A DNA stretch of 64,000 bases. Origin: Marinobacter sp. 1-4A (GTDB lineage Bacteria > Pseudomonadota > Gammaproteobacteria > Pseudomonadales > Oleiphilaceae). The stretch is from contig NZ_VCGY01000010.1 of assembly GCF_016597725.1 (NCBI RefSeq), positions 1 to 64,000 on the forward strand, given 5' to 3'. The notes under the pieces are model-generated. The model saw nothing but the letters and a program-made list of their open reading frames with translations, had not been told where the DNA came from and searched no databases. The position numbers and the translations under genes are program-made. This document shows, piece by piece, positions 14,801 to 24,411 of the stretch. The stretch's first letter is position 1; each line of letters begins with the position of its first letter.

Positions 14801-15328
14801 TCAATGTGCGTCTTGGCTCAGGGTCATAACGCCTGATTGCTGGGAGAAATTAAGCTGTCCAAGCACGCTCATGCCCAGCAACACCATCTCGGGGTCCATG
14901 GCAGGGTTTATGGTGCCGGGGACATTTTTGAATGTGATATCGCCCAAGCGAAGTTCCTCGATGGTTGTATTCCACACATTTACTGTGCCCGCAGCAGTAC
15001 GTGCATAGCTTGGTAGCCCTCGGGTAAGGCCCGCTTTTTGGGCGATCGATTCTGAGACTGTTACGGTTGTTGCACCGGTATCCAGAATGAAGGTGACGCT
15101 TTGGTTGTTAATGGTGCCTCTCGCTAGATAATGGCCCTGACGGTTGGCCTGCAGCTCAATTTCCGTGGCACTGCCGCGGGTGTGGCTGACCAGTTGCTGA
15201 TTGGGGTTTGTTTTGCGGGAGTCCCAATTACCGAATAAGTACGCGGCAGCGGCGAGTAACACAACCCAAAAAACAGCGAAGAAAAATAGGTAGCGGATCT
15301 CGGGTTTGATGGTGCCAGGTTTACTCAT
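14801..15328 (-). CDS. Membrane-anchored retropepsin-like aspartic protease
   Basis: From ATG 15328 (175 aa; AAGGAATGG upstream) there is a membrane helix (YLFFFAVFWVVLLAAAAYLFG) and a clan AA domain. VTFILDTGATTVTVSE holds the single catalytic DTG of a retropepsin-like fold, which works as a dimer, and VLLGMSVLGQLNFS is the family's C-terminal hydrophobic motif. The layout equals the TIGR02281 family of periplasmic-side aspartic proteases; targets unknown. Confidence 0.88.
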   Translation of the reverse strand: MSKPGTIKPEIRYLFFFAVFWVVLLAAAAYLFGNWDSRKTNPNQQLVSHTRGSATEIELQANRQGHYLARGTINNQSVTFILDTGATTVTVSESIAQKAGLTRGLPSYARTAAGTVNVWNTTIEELRLGDITFKNVPGTINPAMDPEMVLLGMSVLGQLNFSQQSGVMTLSQDAH

Positions 15329-15540
15329 TCCATTCCTTGTTGCGGTTCTTTCTATAGAGTGTACGGATTCTAACCTATTCGGAGCGCCCATCATCGATAA
15401 TAGGCACGAAGAGCGTCAGCTGGTTTTTGTGCGGATGAATGAAATAATACCAATGAGCAGGTTGTTTGGGCGGAGGCAAGAGCTAGGGTATGGATGCTAG
15501 AATGCCCGCCGTCATTACCCATCACTGGAGCAAAAGCAAT

Positions 15541-16464
15541 ATGAGCACGGCCCCCGCATTCTATCCCATCGGTACGCCGGGCATTCCTTGGGGCGAGGTT
15601 GAGCGCGCTGAGTGGTTGTCACGGCAGTCTCGTCAACGTAGCTACGAGTCTGAGGTGCTGAGTGTGATTGAGCGCCTGCGCTCGCGCTTTGATGTGGAAC
15701 AGTATGGGCATCTGGATTACGGCGCTGAGAGTTACCCACTGATGGCGATTCGCAGCCGCGACTGGCGTGACGATCTACCGATTGTGCTAATTACAGGCGG
15801 CGTGCACGGCTATGAAACCAGCGGTGTCCACGGCGCATTGCAGTTTGCTGACCGGCATGCGGAGGATTACGCCGGTCGTGTCAATTTGTTGGTTGCGCCC
15901 TGTGTTAGCCCTTGGGCGTATGAGCGTATCCACCGGTGGAACGCCAACGCAGTCGATCCTAACCGTTCATTCCGGCAGGACGGTGAGGCTGAAGAGTCTG
16001 CGGCACTCATGCGGTTGGTGGAGCCGGTTCGTGATCGTGCATTGATGCACATGGATCTGCACGAAACCACCGATACGGATGAAAGCGAGTTTCGGCCCGC
16101 GTTGGCAGCACGCGACGGCAAGCCGTTCGAGCCGTGCGAGATTCCCGATGGCTTTTATTTGGTTGATGACAGTGATAACCCGCATACGGAGTTTCAGCAG
16201 GCGGTGATTGAGGCTGTAGAGAAAATTACTCATATCGCGCCGGCTGACGCAAATGGCGAGGTTCTTGGCTCGCCGATAGTCGCTCGGGGTGTAATACAGT
16301 ATCCGCTCAAACAATTGGGTCTATGCGCCGGAATCACCAGCGCACCCTACAGAACCACCACTGAAGTGTATCCCGACAGCGCTCGTGCAACGCCTGAACA
16401 ATGCAATGCCGCGCAGGTGGCCGCAGTGTGTGCGGGAATCGACTATGCTCTGGCGCACCGGTAG
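15541..16464 (+). CDS. M14-family (carboxypeptidase-like) zinc hydrolase
   Basis: The start is ATG 15541 (307 aa) after GGAG; an upstream in-frame ATG 15490 lacks a ribosome site. VLITGGVHGYETSG carries the HxxE zinc pair, DPNRSFRQ the substrate arginine region and ALMHMDLHET the third zinc histidine. The arrangement matches M14 peptidases of the succinylglutamate-desuccinylase/AGBL-like branch. It has no signal peptide, so a cytoplasmic amidase or peptidase is likely. Confidence 0.82.
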   Translation: MSTAPAFYPIGTPGIPWGEVERAEWLSRQSRQRSYESEVLSVIERLRSRFDVEQYGHLDYGAESYPLMAIRSRDWRDDLPIVLITGGVHGYETSGVHGALQFADRHAEDYAGRVNLLVAPCVSPWAYERIHRWNANAVDPNRSFRQDGEAEESAALMRLVEPVRDRALMHMDLHETTDTDESEFRPALAARDGKPFEPCEIPDGFYLVDDSDNPHTEFQQAVIEAVEKITHIAPADANGEVLGSPIVARGVIQYPLKQLGLCAGITSAPYRTTTEVYPDSARATPEQCNAAQVAAVCAGIDYALAHR

Positions 16465-16497
16465 GCAAGATCAGTTACCAGTGCGCCAAATCGTGGT

Positions 16498-17487
16498 TCA
16501 GGGGCGGCCAGCTTGTTGAGCAGCCTGAATAACCTTCTCGCCTATCAAGCCTTCGTAGCTGGCCCATAGCGGTTGCATGGCAGTTTGCCAGACAGTCAGC
16601 TCATCGGCTGAAGGTTCGTATACGGAAACGCCTTTCATCCTGCCCAGCTCTATCTTGTCGTTAGCGCTTTTAGCTTTTGCCACGGCGTTACCGTATTTCA
16701 GTGACATCTCCAAGGCGAAGCGGAATGAACGGCGCTCTTCTTCGCTTAACCCGCTCCAGAACACTGAGTTCGTGATCAACATATAATCCAGCACGCCGTG
16801 ATTGGAGATCATCATGTATGGCTGGTGATCGTAAAACGCCTGAGAAAAAATATTAGACCAAGTGTTTTCTTGGCCTTGAATGCTTCGGTTGGCGAGCGAT
16901 TCGTAAACCTTGGAAAATGCCATGGGCACGGCTTCGGCATTCAGCAGCTCGAACTGCTTGATGAGTACATCCGAGTTCATGGTGCGAAAGCGCAGGCCCG
17001 CCAGGTCTTCCGGTCGGGTGAACGGGCGGTCGGCTGTCAGCTGCTTGAGGCCGTTATGCAAGTAACCGAGCCCAAGAATGCCCTGACTTTCCATGCTGGA
17101 CAGTAGCGCCTGCCCAGTCGGGCTCTTTTGGAAACGGTTCACAGCGTTCATGTCTGGGAAGAGGAAGGGTAGGTCGAAAACTTTTAGTTGTTGGGTGTAA
17201 CTTTCGAACTTGGAAAGTGACGGTGCAGCAAAATGAATGCGGCCTTCAGCGATGGCAGTGACTGCTTCGTCGTCGTCCATTAGGCTGGCGTTAGAATGTA
17301 TGATTATCTCGTATCGGTCGCCTAGCTTTTTCTCAATTATTGATTTGAACATCTCTGCCATCTTGCCCTTTGGTGTATCGGGTGAGACAACGTGGGAAAG
17401 AATCAGTTGTTGTGGTGCGGCCCACAGGAGCATGGGCATTAAGAGGGCAATCAACCCCAGCAGAGAGGGGAGGGTACGACGGTTCAT
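16498..17487 (-). CDS. TRAP-transporter periplasmic binding protein (orphan DctP)
   Basis: The 329-residue protein has a signal peptide (SLLGLIALLMPMLLWA) and the DctP pattern: LSHVVSPDTPKGKMAEMF, FDLPFLFPD, LRFRTMNSDVLIKQFELLNA (the substrate-binding arginine) and QGQENTWSNIF. The family binds small carboxylates. No dctQM genes adjoin it, and the complete TRAP operon at 30.0-32.8 kb has its own DctP, so its membrane partner is elsewhere or shared. Confidence 0.9.
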   Translation of the reverse strand: MNRRTLPSLLGLIALLMPMLLWAAPQQLILSHVVSPDTPKGKMAEMFKSIIEKKLGDRYEIIIHSNASLMDDDEAVTAIAEGRIHFAAPSLSKFESYTQQLKVFDLPFLFPDMNAVNRFQKSPTGQALLSSMESQGILGLGYLHNGLKQLTADRPFTRPEDLAGLRFRTMNSDVLIKQFELLNAEAVPMAFSKVYESLANRSIQGQENTWSNIFSQAFYDHQPYMMISNHGVLDYMLITNSVFWSGLSEEERRSFRFALEMSLKYGNAVAKAKSANDKIELGRMKGVSVYEPSADELTVWQTAMQPLWASYEGLIGEKVIQAAQQAGRP

Positions 17488-17816
17488 TTATGTGCTTCCT
17501 TTATATTGTTAGTTGTCTGCCGGTAGCTCCGATTTTTGCGGGGCAATAGTAGACATCAGGCCATCGTGGCCAAATATTGTTGCGGTGAAATTCATTCGAG
17601 CCCTGTGTAGGGTTGTTCGTGATTGTAATACCAAGGCCAGCTCAAGTGTCAGAGGGAATGAGTGGCGAAACTCCGGAGGTGCTTGGTACCCTCCATTGCA
17701 TACTGTACCAGCCAACAACAACCGGCGGCTCAAATAATAGTGTTTGATTTTTGTAGCCAGCTGCGAAGTTACATCAGTGGCATACCGTGTCTTGTGTAAG
17801 GAGAGGTAAGCGATAT
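17488..17816. other. Intergenic region without a convincing gene
   Basis: The 329 bp between the divergent DctP and EamA genes hold weak frames on both strands, with no ribosome site or family signal. Promoters for both genes should lie here; AAGGAGAG at 17799-17806 is near the permease start. Confidence 0.5.
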
Positions 17817-18686
17817 ATGCCTGTTGTGCTCTGGATGCTTGGAACGCTGGTTTCTTTTTGCCTAATGGCTATAGGCGCGAGAGAGCTAAGCGGTGATGTC
17901 TCCGTTTTCCAAATGCTGTTCTTTCGTAGTCTGGTTGGCTTGCTCTGTATATCGGCGATTGTTCTTTTTGCAAAACGAAGAGCAAGTTTTAAAACCGAGC
18001 GGCTGGCGTTACACGGGTTTAGGAACATATTTCATTTTGCGGGCCAGTTTGGCTGGTTTCTCGGTATTGGGTTGCTGCCCCTTGCGGAGGTTTTTGCTCT
18101 GGAATTTACGGTTCCAATCTGGACGCTGCTTATTGCGGCGCTGGCCTTGAATGAGAGAGTTACTGTACGCAAGTTGGTAGCAGTTTTTTTGGGAATCCTA
18201 GGTGTTCTGGTTATTGTGCAGCCCGGCTATGCCATTGTAGATCCGGCATCCTTTATCGTGCTTGGCGCTGCCATCTGTTATGCGATTACGCACACGTGTA
18301 CCAAGTCGCTGAGCACATCAGAGTCTGCTTTGTCGATACTGTTCTATATGTGTGTAATCCAGCTGCCAATCGGCTTAGTGCTCTCTCTGCCTAGCTGGGT
18401 ATGGCCGGTTGGGTATCAATGGCGGTGGCTTCTGGTTGTAGGTTTAACAGCCTTGTCAGCTCACTACTGCATGGCAAAAGCCATGCTTTTTGCTGAGGTG
18501 ACAACGGTGGTTACGATTGATTTTCTCAGGCTGCCGCTGATTGCGATGGTTGGCGTTTTGCTCTACCAAGAGCCGTTCGAGCTGTCATTAATGGTTGGTG
18601 GGTTCCTGATGGTGGCGGGTAACTTTCTTAGCCTTAAACGTAAGGCTAGACGGGACACTAGGCCAGCTCTTAGCAGGAATAATTAA
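17817..18686 (+). CDS. EamA/DMT-family permease
   Basis: From ATG 17817 (289 aa; a GTG 17787 is also in frame) ten hydrophobic helices form two EamA repeats. HGFRNIFHFAGQFGWFLGI and PLAEVFALEFTVPIWTLLIA are typical of the first repeat, and ITHTCTKSLS opens the second. Such proteins export metabolites or amino acids; the substrate is unknown. A phosphoesterase gene follows after 13 bp, suggesting one transcript. Confidence 0.88.
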   Translation: MPVVLWMLGTLVSFCLMAIGARELSGDVSVFQMLFFRSLVGLLCISAIVLFAKRRASFKTERLALHGFRNIFHFAGQFGWFLGIGLLPLAEVFALEFTVPIWTLLIAALALNERVTVRKLVAVFLGILGVLVIVQPGYAIVDPASFIVLGAAICYAITHTCTKSLSTSESALSILFYMCVIQLPIGLVLSLPSWVWPVGYQWRWLLVVGLTALSAHYCMAKAMLFAEVTTVVTIDFLRLPLIAMVGVLLYQEPFELSLMVGGFLMVAGNFLSLKRKARRDTRPALSRNN

Positions 18687-18699
18687 TGGAGGTAAACCT

Positions 18700-19461
18700 G
18701 TGCGTTTGCGGATACTGTCGGATTTGCATGTAGAGTGTTTTCGAGAAGGTCGCGACCTGCCTGATGTGGCCGCGGATGTCGTTATTCTGGCTGGAGACAT
18801 TCATAGGACAACGGAGGGCCTTGCTTGGGCCGCGGATCAGTTTGTTGGGCAGAAGATCATCTACGTGCCTGGAAATCATGAATTCTACGGAGCGAGTATG
18901 CCAGATATGCGTGATGCATTGCGCGCCGAAGCCGAGCGCTTGGGAATACACTTGCTTGATAATGACACGGTAACCCTCGGTGGCGTGCGCTTCTATGGCA
19001 CTACCTTGTGGACAGACTTTGACCTCTACACCGGCCAACCGGATTATGACTCATTGCAGACCGAACGACGCGCTCTCGCGTTTATGCCTGATTTTCGGAT
19101 TATTGAGCAACCCGCAGGCGAGGTGTTCACGACTGTGGAAAGCCAGAGGTTGCATGCAGAGGCCATAGGGTGGCTTGAGTCTGCGCTAGCCGAGCCCTTT
19201 TCAGGGCCGCGTGTAGTGATCAGTCATCATGCGCCCTTGCCAGAGTGTATCCCGCCAAAGTATCAGGGAGATTCTTTATCGCCTGCCTTTGCTTCTAACC
19301 TGCAGAGGATGATGGGCAAGATGGATTTGTGGGTTCACGGTCACGTTCATGAGCCCGTTGACCTTCAGGTTGAAGGCACTCGCGTATTCGCCAATCCCGG
19401 GGCCTATCCGAATGAATATAAGCCGCCGTTGTTTGTTGCAGACAAAATTGTTGAGGTATAA
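18700..19461 (+). CDS. Calcineurin-like metallophosphoesterase
   Basis: The start is GTG 18700 behind GGAGGT. The 253-residue protein has the metal-binding motif series in order: LSDLHVE, ILAGDIHR, YVPGNHEFY, VISHHAP and WVHGHVHEPVD. These give a two-metal phosphoesterase active site. There is no signal peptide. Substrate is unknown. It is probably co-transcribed with the upstream permease. Confidence 0.9.
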   Translation: MRLRILSDLHVECFREGRDLPDVAADVVILAGDIHRTTEGLAWAADQFVGQKIIYVPGNHEFYGASMPDMRDALRAEAERLGIHLLDNDTVTLGGVRFYGTTLWTDFDLYTGQPDYDSLQTERRALAFMPDFRIIEQPAGEVFTTVESQRLHAEAIGWLESALAEPFSGPRVVISHHAPLPECIPPKYQGDSLSPAFASNLQRMMGKMDLWVHGHVHEPVDLQVEGTRVFANPGAYPNEYKPPLFVADKIVEV

Positions 19462-19589
19462 GCGCATATTCGTTTTCTGGTACCTAAGCGGGGGGCCGCA
19501 TAGGGTCACAAGGGCTTTGATTTATGCCATTTAATTGCGCCCAAAAACAAGTATCATGAATGCCTCAATTAAAGCGACGAGAGAATATC

Positions 19590-20156
19590 ATGACAACAGA
19601 TCTGAATAGCCGCCACGGCTTGAATCCTCCGCACAGCGAACTGGTAGACGCATGCAAAGTTATTAAGCCCTGCAAGGCCCTCGACATGGGCTGCTCCAAT
19701 GGTCGCAACGCTCTATACCTGAGCCAACTTGGCTTTGATGTAACCGCCGTTGATAACAACCCCGGCGCTATCAATAGGCTGCATCAAATTGTCAGCCAAG
19801 AGGGGATCACCAATGTTGATGCGAAGGTATACGACCTCAATAACGCCGGGCTTGATGCAGATTATGGGTTGATTGCTTGTACCGTAACCTTGATGTTTCT
19901 AGATCCTGCTCGTGTGGGTGCTGTAGTTGCTGACATGCAGGAGCACACTCTGCCGGGTGGTTATAATCTGATTGTTTGCGCTATGGATACCCAAGAGCAT
20001 CCTTGCCCGTTCCCCTTTCCGTTTACCCTTGAATCAGGGCAATTGCGAGAGGTTTACGAGGGTTGGGAGCTGATTAAATACAACGAGGATTTGGGCACTA
20101 TGCACAACGGCGCCCAGTTGCAGTTTGCTACGATGTTGGCTCGAAAATCTACTTAA
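19590..20156 (+). CDS. TehB-like SAM-dependent methyltransferase
   Basis: The 188-residue product starts at ATG 19590 (an ATG at 19560 is in frame). GLNPPHSELVDA, ALDMGCSNGRNALYLSQLGF and TAVDNNPGAI match TehB, with a class I SAM site. TehB methylates tellurite or selenite; IACTVTLMFLDP is the family's post-motif region. It may serve tellurite resistance or general methylation. Confidence 0.83.
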   Translation: MTTDLNSRHGLNPPHSELVDACKVIKPCKALDMGCSNGRNALYLSQLGFDVTAVDNNPGAINRLHQIVSQEGITNVDAKVYDLNNAGLDADYGLIACTVTLMFLDPARVGAVVADMQEHTLPGGYNLIVCAMDTQEHPCPFPFPFTLESGQLREVYEGWELIKYNEDLGTMHNGAQLQFATMLARKST

Positions 20157-20190
20157 TTATGAGCGTTACCCCGAAGGAAACGGAAGAAAT

Positions 20191-21021
20191 ATGCGTGATG
20201 TTGGAGCATGGCGAGGCAGTGCTGTTACTGCCATTTTTGTCATCGGCTGGATTTCGATCGCCAGCGCAGATGAAGCCTGCCTGACCTCAGCGCAATCAGA
20301 ATTGGAGCGTCTCTACTGCGAGGTTGTCGAACGCGGAGGTGGTGCTGGCCTTCCTTCTCGGGTGGATTTCCAACGGAATGACAGAAATGTGCAGGCGCTG
20401 TTGTTGCGACAGCCAGCTAAACGTTTGGGCCTGACATTGCCCGAGGTTTCGGCCAGCCCTGAACCCCGGTCTGAGCCTGAGCTAACCACGCTGTCTCATG
20501 AACCAACGAATGAGCCCGTCTCCGAGCCGCCAATTGCCCAAAGGTTGGCTGGATGCCACTTGAGGGGGAAGGTAATCCAATGTTCGCAGGCGGTCTATGA
20601 GTTGGCAGATAATCGCACACTGGCATCATTGGGTGATGGCGTGCTGGAGCCAAGTAACCGCCTTGGAATCGTACCTTTCGATGGCAAACGTAGTGACGAC
20701 GAAGCTGTGCGGTCCTATCTCTCGGCGGCTTATGATCGCTACATCCCCAAAATGCTGGCCATTGGTCTGGGCGCAAACACCATGAGCTTCACGGCGTTTC
20801 ACAACGCCTTTCACACACTTGAAAGGGGTGGCGTGGATTTTTCCGAGCGTATGGAACGGGCCTACGAACTGCTCAAACTGGATCGAAAAAACCTGAATGT
20901 AACAACTGGCAAGCATGATGATTTGCCAGAAAACCTGTCTTTGTGTGACACCATCAATCGCGATGTCATTGTGTGCGACAACGTTGGAACCAACTGGGTG
21001 TTTGTTCGAGCGAATCAATAG
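20191..21021 (+). CDS. Exported protein of unknown function
   Basis: The 276-residue protein (ATG 20191 behind GGAAGA) has a hydrophobic signal segment (SAVTAIFVIGWISIASA) before DEACLTSAQ. A low-complexity stretch rich in Ser, Glu and Pro (residues about 95-135, repeated EP steps) links to a C-terminal domain with four cysteines and FTAFHNAFHTLERGGVDFSE. I recognise no family with certainty. It is close downstream of the TehB-like gene. Confidence 0.72.
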   Translation: MRDVGAWRGSAVTAIFVIGWISIASADEACLTSAQSELERLYCEVVERGGGAGLPSRVDFQRNDRNVQALLLRQPAKRLGLTLPEVSASPEPRSEPELTTLSHEPTNEPVSEPPIAQRLAGCHLRGKVIQCSQAVYELADNRTLASLGDGVLEPSNRLGIVPFDGKRSDDEAVRSYLSAAYDRYIPKMLAIGLGANTMSFTAFHNAFHTLERGGVDFSERMERAYELLKLDRKNLNVTTGKHDDLPENLSLCDTINRDVIVCDNVGTNWVFVRANQ

Positions 21022-21083
21022 ACTCTGCGCAGCCTTGAGAAAATCGTTAAACTTGAACGAGTTTTCCCACTATTCAGGGTGTC

Positions 21084-21908
21084 ATGTCAGACCTTTCTCT
21101 CATTCAGTATGTTCTTATCGCGTTGATTTTCATCTGGAGTGGCTTTGTGCGCTCCGGGCTGGGCTTTGGCGGCGCGGTGTTGTCGTTGCCATTTTTGCTG
21201 CTGGTGAAGGACGACCCGCTGGTTTTCTTGCCCATCATTGCGGTGCATCTATTGGTGTTTTCATCTCTGACCATTTGGATGAACAATCGCGGCAACCGTA
21301 AGAGTAAAGATGGCGGGGGTGGCGAGAAACTAACCGGGTTTGGGCCGGATGCGTCTGCAAAGATGCAAGAAGGCACGGTTGATTGGCCTTACCTATGGCG
21401 AATGCTCGGTATTATGCTGGTGCCCAAGCTGATTGGCGTGTTCGGCCTGTTTACGCTGCCACCCAATGTGCTGAGTGCGATCATTTTTGTGATTGTTGCG
21501 ATTTACTCGGTGTCATACATCCTGAATCGGCCTTTCCGCAGTAATAGCAAAGCCGTAGACGTGGCCCTGTTGATGACCGGTGGTTACATCAGCGGCACCT
21601 CGTTAATTGGTGCGCCGTTAATTATTGCTGTCGCGGCACAGCATGTGGCGCGAGAGAAGCTGCGCGATACGCTGTTTGGCCTTTGGTTTATTCTAGTATT
21701 AATCAAGCTCGCAGCCTTCATATGGGTAGGGCTTGATTTGCAGCTTATTCACCACCTGTGGCTACTGCCGTGCGCGGCCATCGGGCACGTGATTGGGCTG
21801 CGCTTTCACGACCGTATTCTGAAAGCAGAAACGCCGGTGTTTTTTCGTATGCTGGGGATAGTACTGCTGGCGGTTAGTAGTGTCGGAGCGATTAGCGTGT
21901 TGTTTTAG
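21084..21908 (+). CDS. TauE/SafE (TSUP) family permease
   Basis: The 274-residue protein has about eight membrane helices. FIWSGFVRSGLGFGGAVLSL and GGYISGTSLIGAPLIIAVAA are the two family repeats, with conserved glycine-rich turns. TSUP proteins move sulphite, sulphoacetate or other organosulphur anions, usually outward. The substrate is not set by its neighbours. Confidence 0.88.
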   Translation: MSDLSLIQYVLIALIFIWSGFVRSGLGFGGAVLSLPFLLLVKDDPLVFLPIIAVHLLVFSSLTIWMNNRGNRKSKDGGGGEKLTGFGPDASAKMQEGTVDWPYLWRMLGIMLVPKLIGVFGLFTLPPNVLSAIIFVIVAIYSVSYILNRPFRSNSKAVDVALLMTGGYISGTSLIGAPLIIAVAAQHVAREKLRDTLFGLWFILVLIKLAAFIWVGLDLQLIHHLWLLPCAAIGHVIGLRFHDRILKAETPVFFRMLGIVLLAVSSVGAISVLF

Positions 21909-21947
21909 GGGCGTTGGTTGAGGCGGAAACCTTCGGTGATTTCTTGT

Positions 21948-23129
21948 CTACTCAACCCACTGCCAAGGCGGCGAATCGAGCAACCCCTGCCCCTGAATGA
22001 TTGTTTCACCAAGCTCTTTATTCAGTGCGATGGGGTTGCAATCGGCGTGTTTTTCTAAGGTGGCGACTAAGCGGGGTGCATGGGAAACCACCCACACTTG
22101 TGTCTCGCGCGAGGCTCGGATAATTAGGCGGCCCAGTGCGGGAAGCAAATCCGGGTGTAGGCTGGTTTCTGGTTCGTTTAACACAAGCAGGGAAGGGGGT
22201 CGGGGTGTTAGCAAGGCTGCTACCAACAGCAGGTAGCGAAGCGTGCCATCTGAAAGTTCAGCTTGGTTTAAGGGGCGCAAAAGCCCGTCTTGCAGAAACT
22301 GCAATACGAAGCGGTTGCCTGCGTCTGCAGTAAAGTTAATCGTGGCGCCCGGAAATGCATCCTCGATTGCGTGGTATAGCGCCTCTCTGTCGCCAATCTC
22401 GTAGATGGTTCGAAGGGCGGCAACCAAGCTATGGCCGTCATGATCAAGTACTGGCGTGCGTGTGCCTATCTGTGGTGTGCGAATGACGGATTGCGGGTCG
22501 GTTCGGAACTGATCGTAGAAGCGCCAACTGCGAATGGTTTGCCGAACGGCATGCACCTCGGGCACCGCTACCGGGTCGCTGATTTCGTTCAAGATGCTTT
22601 CGTACGAATTAAGGTGCGCGTTATACACCTCCCACGTTCGGCCGGAGCGTACTTTCACCACGGGGCCAACGCGGTCGATCAAGCAGCTACTGGGTCTGCA
22701 AACATCGCCAACCCAAATGCACTCGCGCTTTATCTCTGGGTCGAACTGAAACATGGAGGGGTCTTGGTAGCCTGCAAACCCCTGTGGTGCTGGCATCCCA
22801 AGCGATATGGCGTAACCGAAGTCTTCGCCCACAAAACCTAATCTCAGGCGAGGGTTTTGTTTTTTGGCGGAACCTTGAACAGGAGTAGAACCCTCCTTCA
22901 TGCCTTTGGTGAGTTGATCCGGCCCGGCCCAGAATGTGTAATCCAGGCCGCCCTCTTGAGCAATCGATGAGATAAGGTTGCCTTTTGCGGTTTCTGCGAG
23001 TAGCCGGAGTGATTTATACAGGTTGGATTTACCGCAGCCGTTAGGCCCGGTAACCACGTTTAGGCCCGAAAGGGGAGACACAATGTTTTTTAAACTACGG
23101 TAGTTGGACACTGCAAATGCTTTGATCAT
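21948..23129 (-). CDS. ABC/RecF-like AAA ATPase, last gene of the DUF802 operon
   Basis: The 393-residue protein starts MIKAFAVSNYRSLKNI, as RecF/SMC-like ATPases do. Walker A is GPNGCGKSN, the signature is LSDGTLRY and Walker B is LLVLNEPETSLHP, with a following VVSHAPRLV switch histidine. It is the AAA_21 class often found as a single-protein ATPase beside nucleases or defence genes. It follows DUF2894 by 11 bp on the same strand, so it is probably co-transcribed. No nuclease (Toprim) domain is attached. Its link with the motor-like genes is inference from the arrangement. Confidence 0.9.
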   Translation of the reverse strand: MIKAFAVSNYRSLKNIVSPLSGLNVVTGPNGCGKSNLYKSLRLLAETAKGNLISSIAQEGGLDYTFWAGPDQLTKGMKEGSTPVQGSAKKQNPRLRLGFVGEDFGYAISLGMPAPQGFAGYQDPSMFQFDPEIKRECIWVGDVCRPSSCLIDRVGPVVKVRSGRTWEVYNAHLNSYESILNEISDPVAVPEVHAVRQTIRSWRFYDQFRTDPQSVIRTPQIGTRTPVLDHDGHSLVAALRTIYEIGDREALYHAIEDAFPGATINFTADAGNRFVLQFLQDGLLRPLNQAELSDGTLRYLLLVAALLTPRPPSLLVLNEPETSLHPDLLPALGRLIIRASRETQVWVVSHAPRLVATLEKHADCNPIALNKELGETIIQGQGLLDSPPWQWVE

Positions 23130-23140
23130 AGACCCACCTT

Positions 23141-23761
23141 CTACCCCTTCCGCGCCAATCTTTCCAGCGCCATCAATGTATCGGTGTAATTCACAAACCG
23201 GTTTATATACGCGGGTGATAGCCTCTGCATTTCTGCCATTGCCCGGCTTACCAACCGGTGTGCGTTTATGGGACCTGCATCTTGGGGTACTTCCTCAATG
23301 GCATGGCGAATACGCTCTTGGAGGGCTTGCTCGCCACGGCCTGCATTTACTCTGGTCATGGCTTTCAGAGGCTGTTGCGTGTTGGAAGGTGCAACGCGTT
23401 GTGAAGCATTCGTGCCACCCCCCGACACTCCAAAAATCAACTGTTCTAGCGTTGACTGAGGCTCTGTTGCTGGCACATCCGGTGCTTGGTTTAGTTTGTC
23501 TAGCAGAGTTGATAGCTGTGACGGAGGGCTCGTTTCAAGGGCTTGCGAAAGCTCTGCAGACGACTCGTAAGCAGCTGTATAGTCTGCGATAGCTTGTTCC
23601 AGTTTCTGCCAATGCCGGGTGTGTTGCAGGCCTTTTGTTTGAAGTCGCAACGCTAGGGCTTCCAGATAGCGGAAACGGACCGGAGCTAGCTGGTCTGCGC
23701 CGCAACGCCTGAGAGCGTCGATTCTCGGGTGCAAGGGGGCAGCCTCAAGCGTGGTCGCCAT
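23141..23761 (-). CDS. DUF2894 family protein
   Basis: The 206-residue protein contains IDALRRCGADQLAPVRFRYL near the N-terminus, the DUF2894 hallmark, and ends in a helical domain (LSPAYINRFVNYTDTLMALE). The middle is a low-complexity linker. The ATG shares a base with the stop of the OmpA/MotB-like gene, so the two are translationally coupled. Function is unknown; I recall the family occurring almost only beside DUF802 and DUF3348. Confidence 0.8.
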   Translation of the reverse strand: MATTLEAAPLHPRIDALRRCGADQLAPVRFRYLEALALRLQTKGLQHTRHWQKLEQAIADYTAAYESSAELSQALETSPPSQLSTLLDKLNQAPDVPATEPQSTLEQLIFGVSGGGTNASQRVAPSNTQQPLKAMTRVNAGRGEQALQERIRHAIEEVPQDAGPINAHRLVSRAMAEMQRLSPAYINRFVNYTDTLMALERLARKG

Positions 23762-24411
23762 CAGTTCTCTGCCTTCTCGCTTTTGCTTGCTGCTTCCGGT
23801 GCTAAAGGTACAGTACTGATTTCCACCCGCCGGTTCTGAGCCCGGGATTCCGCATCTATGTTGGGCACGGCGGGGTGGTGCGGGCCAAACGCGGCGGCGA
23901 ATACGCGGTCGTTAGGTAGGCCAAGCTCCATTAATGTTCGAGTGACTGTTAGTGCCCTTTGGGCCGACAGGCCCCAGTTGTCCTGATATCGGTTGCCGCT
24001 GTGCATGGGCAGATCATCGGTAAAACCGCTGATCATCAGGAGTTCTTCATGCTGAGCGAGATAGGTTTGCAGTGGGGTGATCAGCGCTTCAAGCACCTCC
24101 ACACCATCTGCCTGTAACTGATCCGAATTCAACTCAAACAGTACGTTGCCGCTGATGCCAATGCGGCCGTTCTGAAAGGTAACTAAGCCTTTGGTGAGTG
24201 GATCTTCCAGCGCTTGCTCCAGAGCTATCCGCCGCTGCTCTTCGGCTTCGCGCTTAGCTTTTTCCTCTTCCAGCGACTGGCTGAGCTCCACTTGAACACC
24301 GATCACCCACACTAAGATTAGCACCAGAATGCCCACTAGAGCGGCCATCAGGTCTGAGAAAATCGCCCAAATTGGCGTGGATTGCTGTTCGCCGTCTTCC
24401 AGATATTCCAT
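23761..24411 (-). CDS. MotB/OmpA-like stator protein
   Basis: The 216-residue protein has one N-terminal membrane helix with a single acidic residue, IWAIFSDLMAALVGILVLIL (D20), which matches the proton-carrying aspartate of MotB, ZorB and TolR. A charged coiled-coil follows, then an OmpA peptidoglycan-binding domain: ISGFTDDLP, LSAQRALTVTRTLMELG and RAQNRRVEIS. It should pair with the DUF802 channel to form an ion-driven motor anchored to the cell wall. The gene overlaps its neighbours by one (TAATG) and by one base. Confidence 0.92.
   Translation of the reverse strand: MEYLEDGEQQSTPIWAIFSDLMAALVGILVLILVWVIGVQVELSQSLEEEKAKREAEEQRRIALEQALEDPLTKGLVTFQNGRIGISGNVLFELNSDQLQADGVEVLEALITPLQTYLAQHEELLMISGFTDDLPMHSGNRYQDNWGLSAQRALTVTRTLMELGLPNDRVFAAAFGPHHPAVPNIDAESRAQNRRVEISTVPLAPEAASKSEKAEN

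Noticed and set aside
17509..17733. Two overlapping 74-codon frames on opposite strands in the gap before the EamA gene
   Set aside because: No ribosome site, no family signal and mutual overlap; treated as chance.
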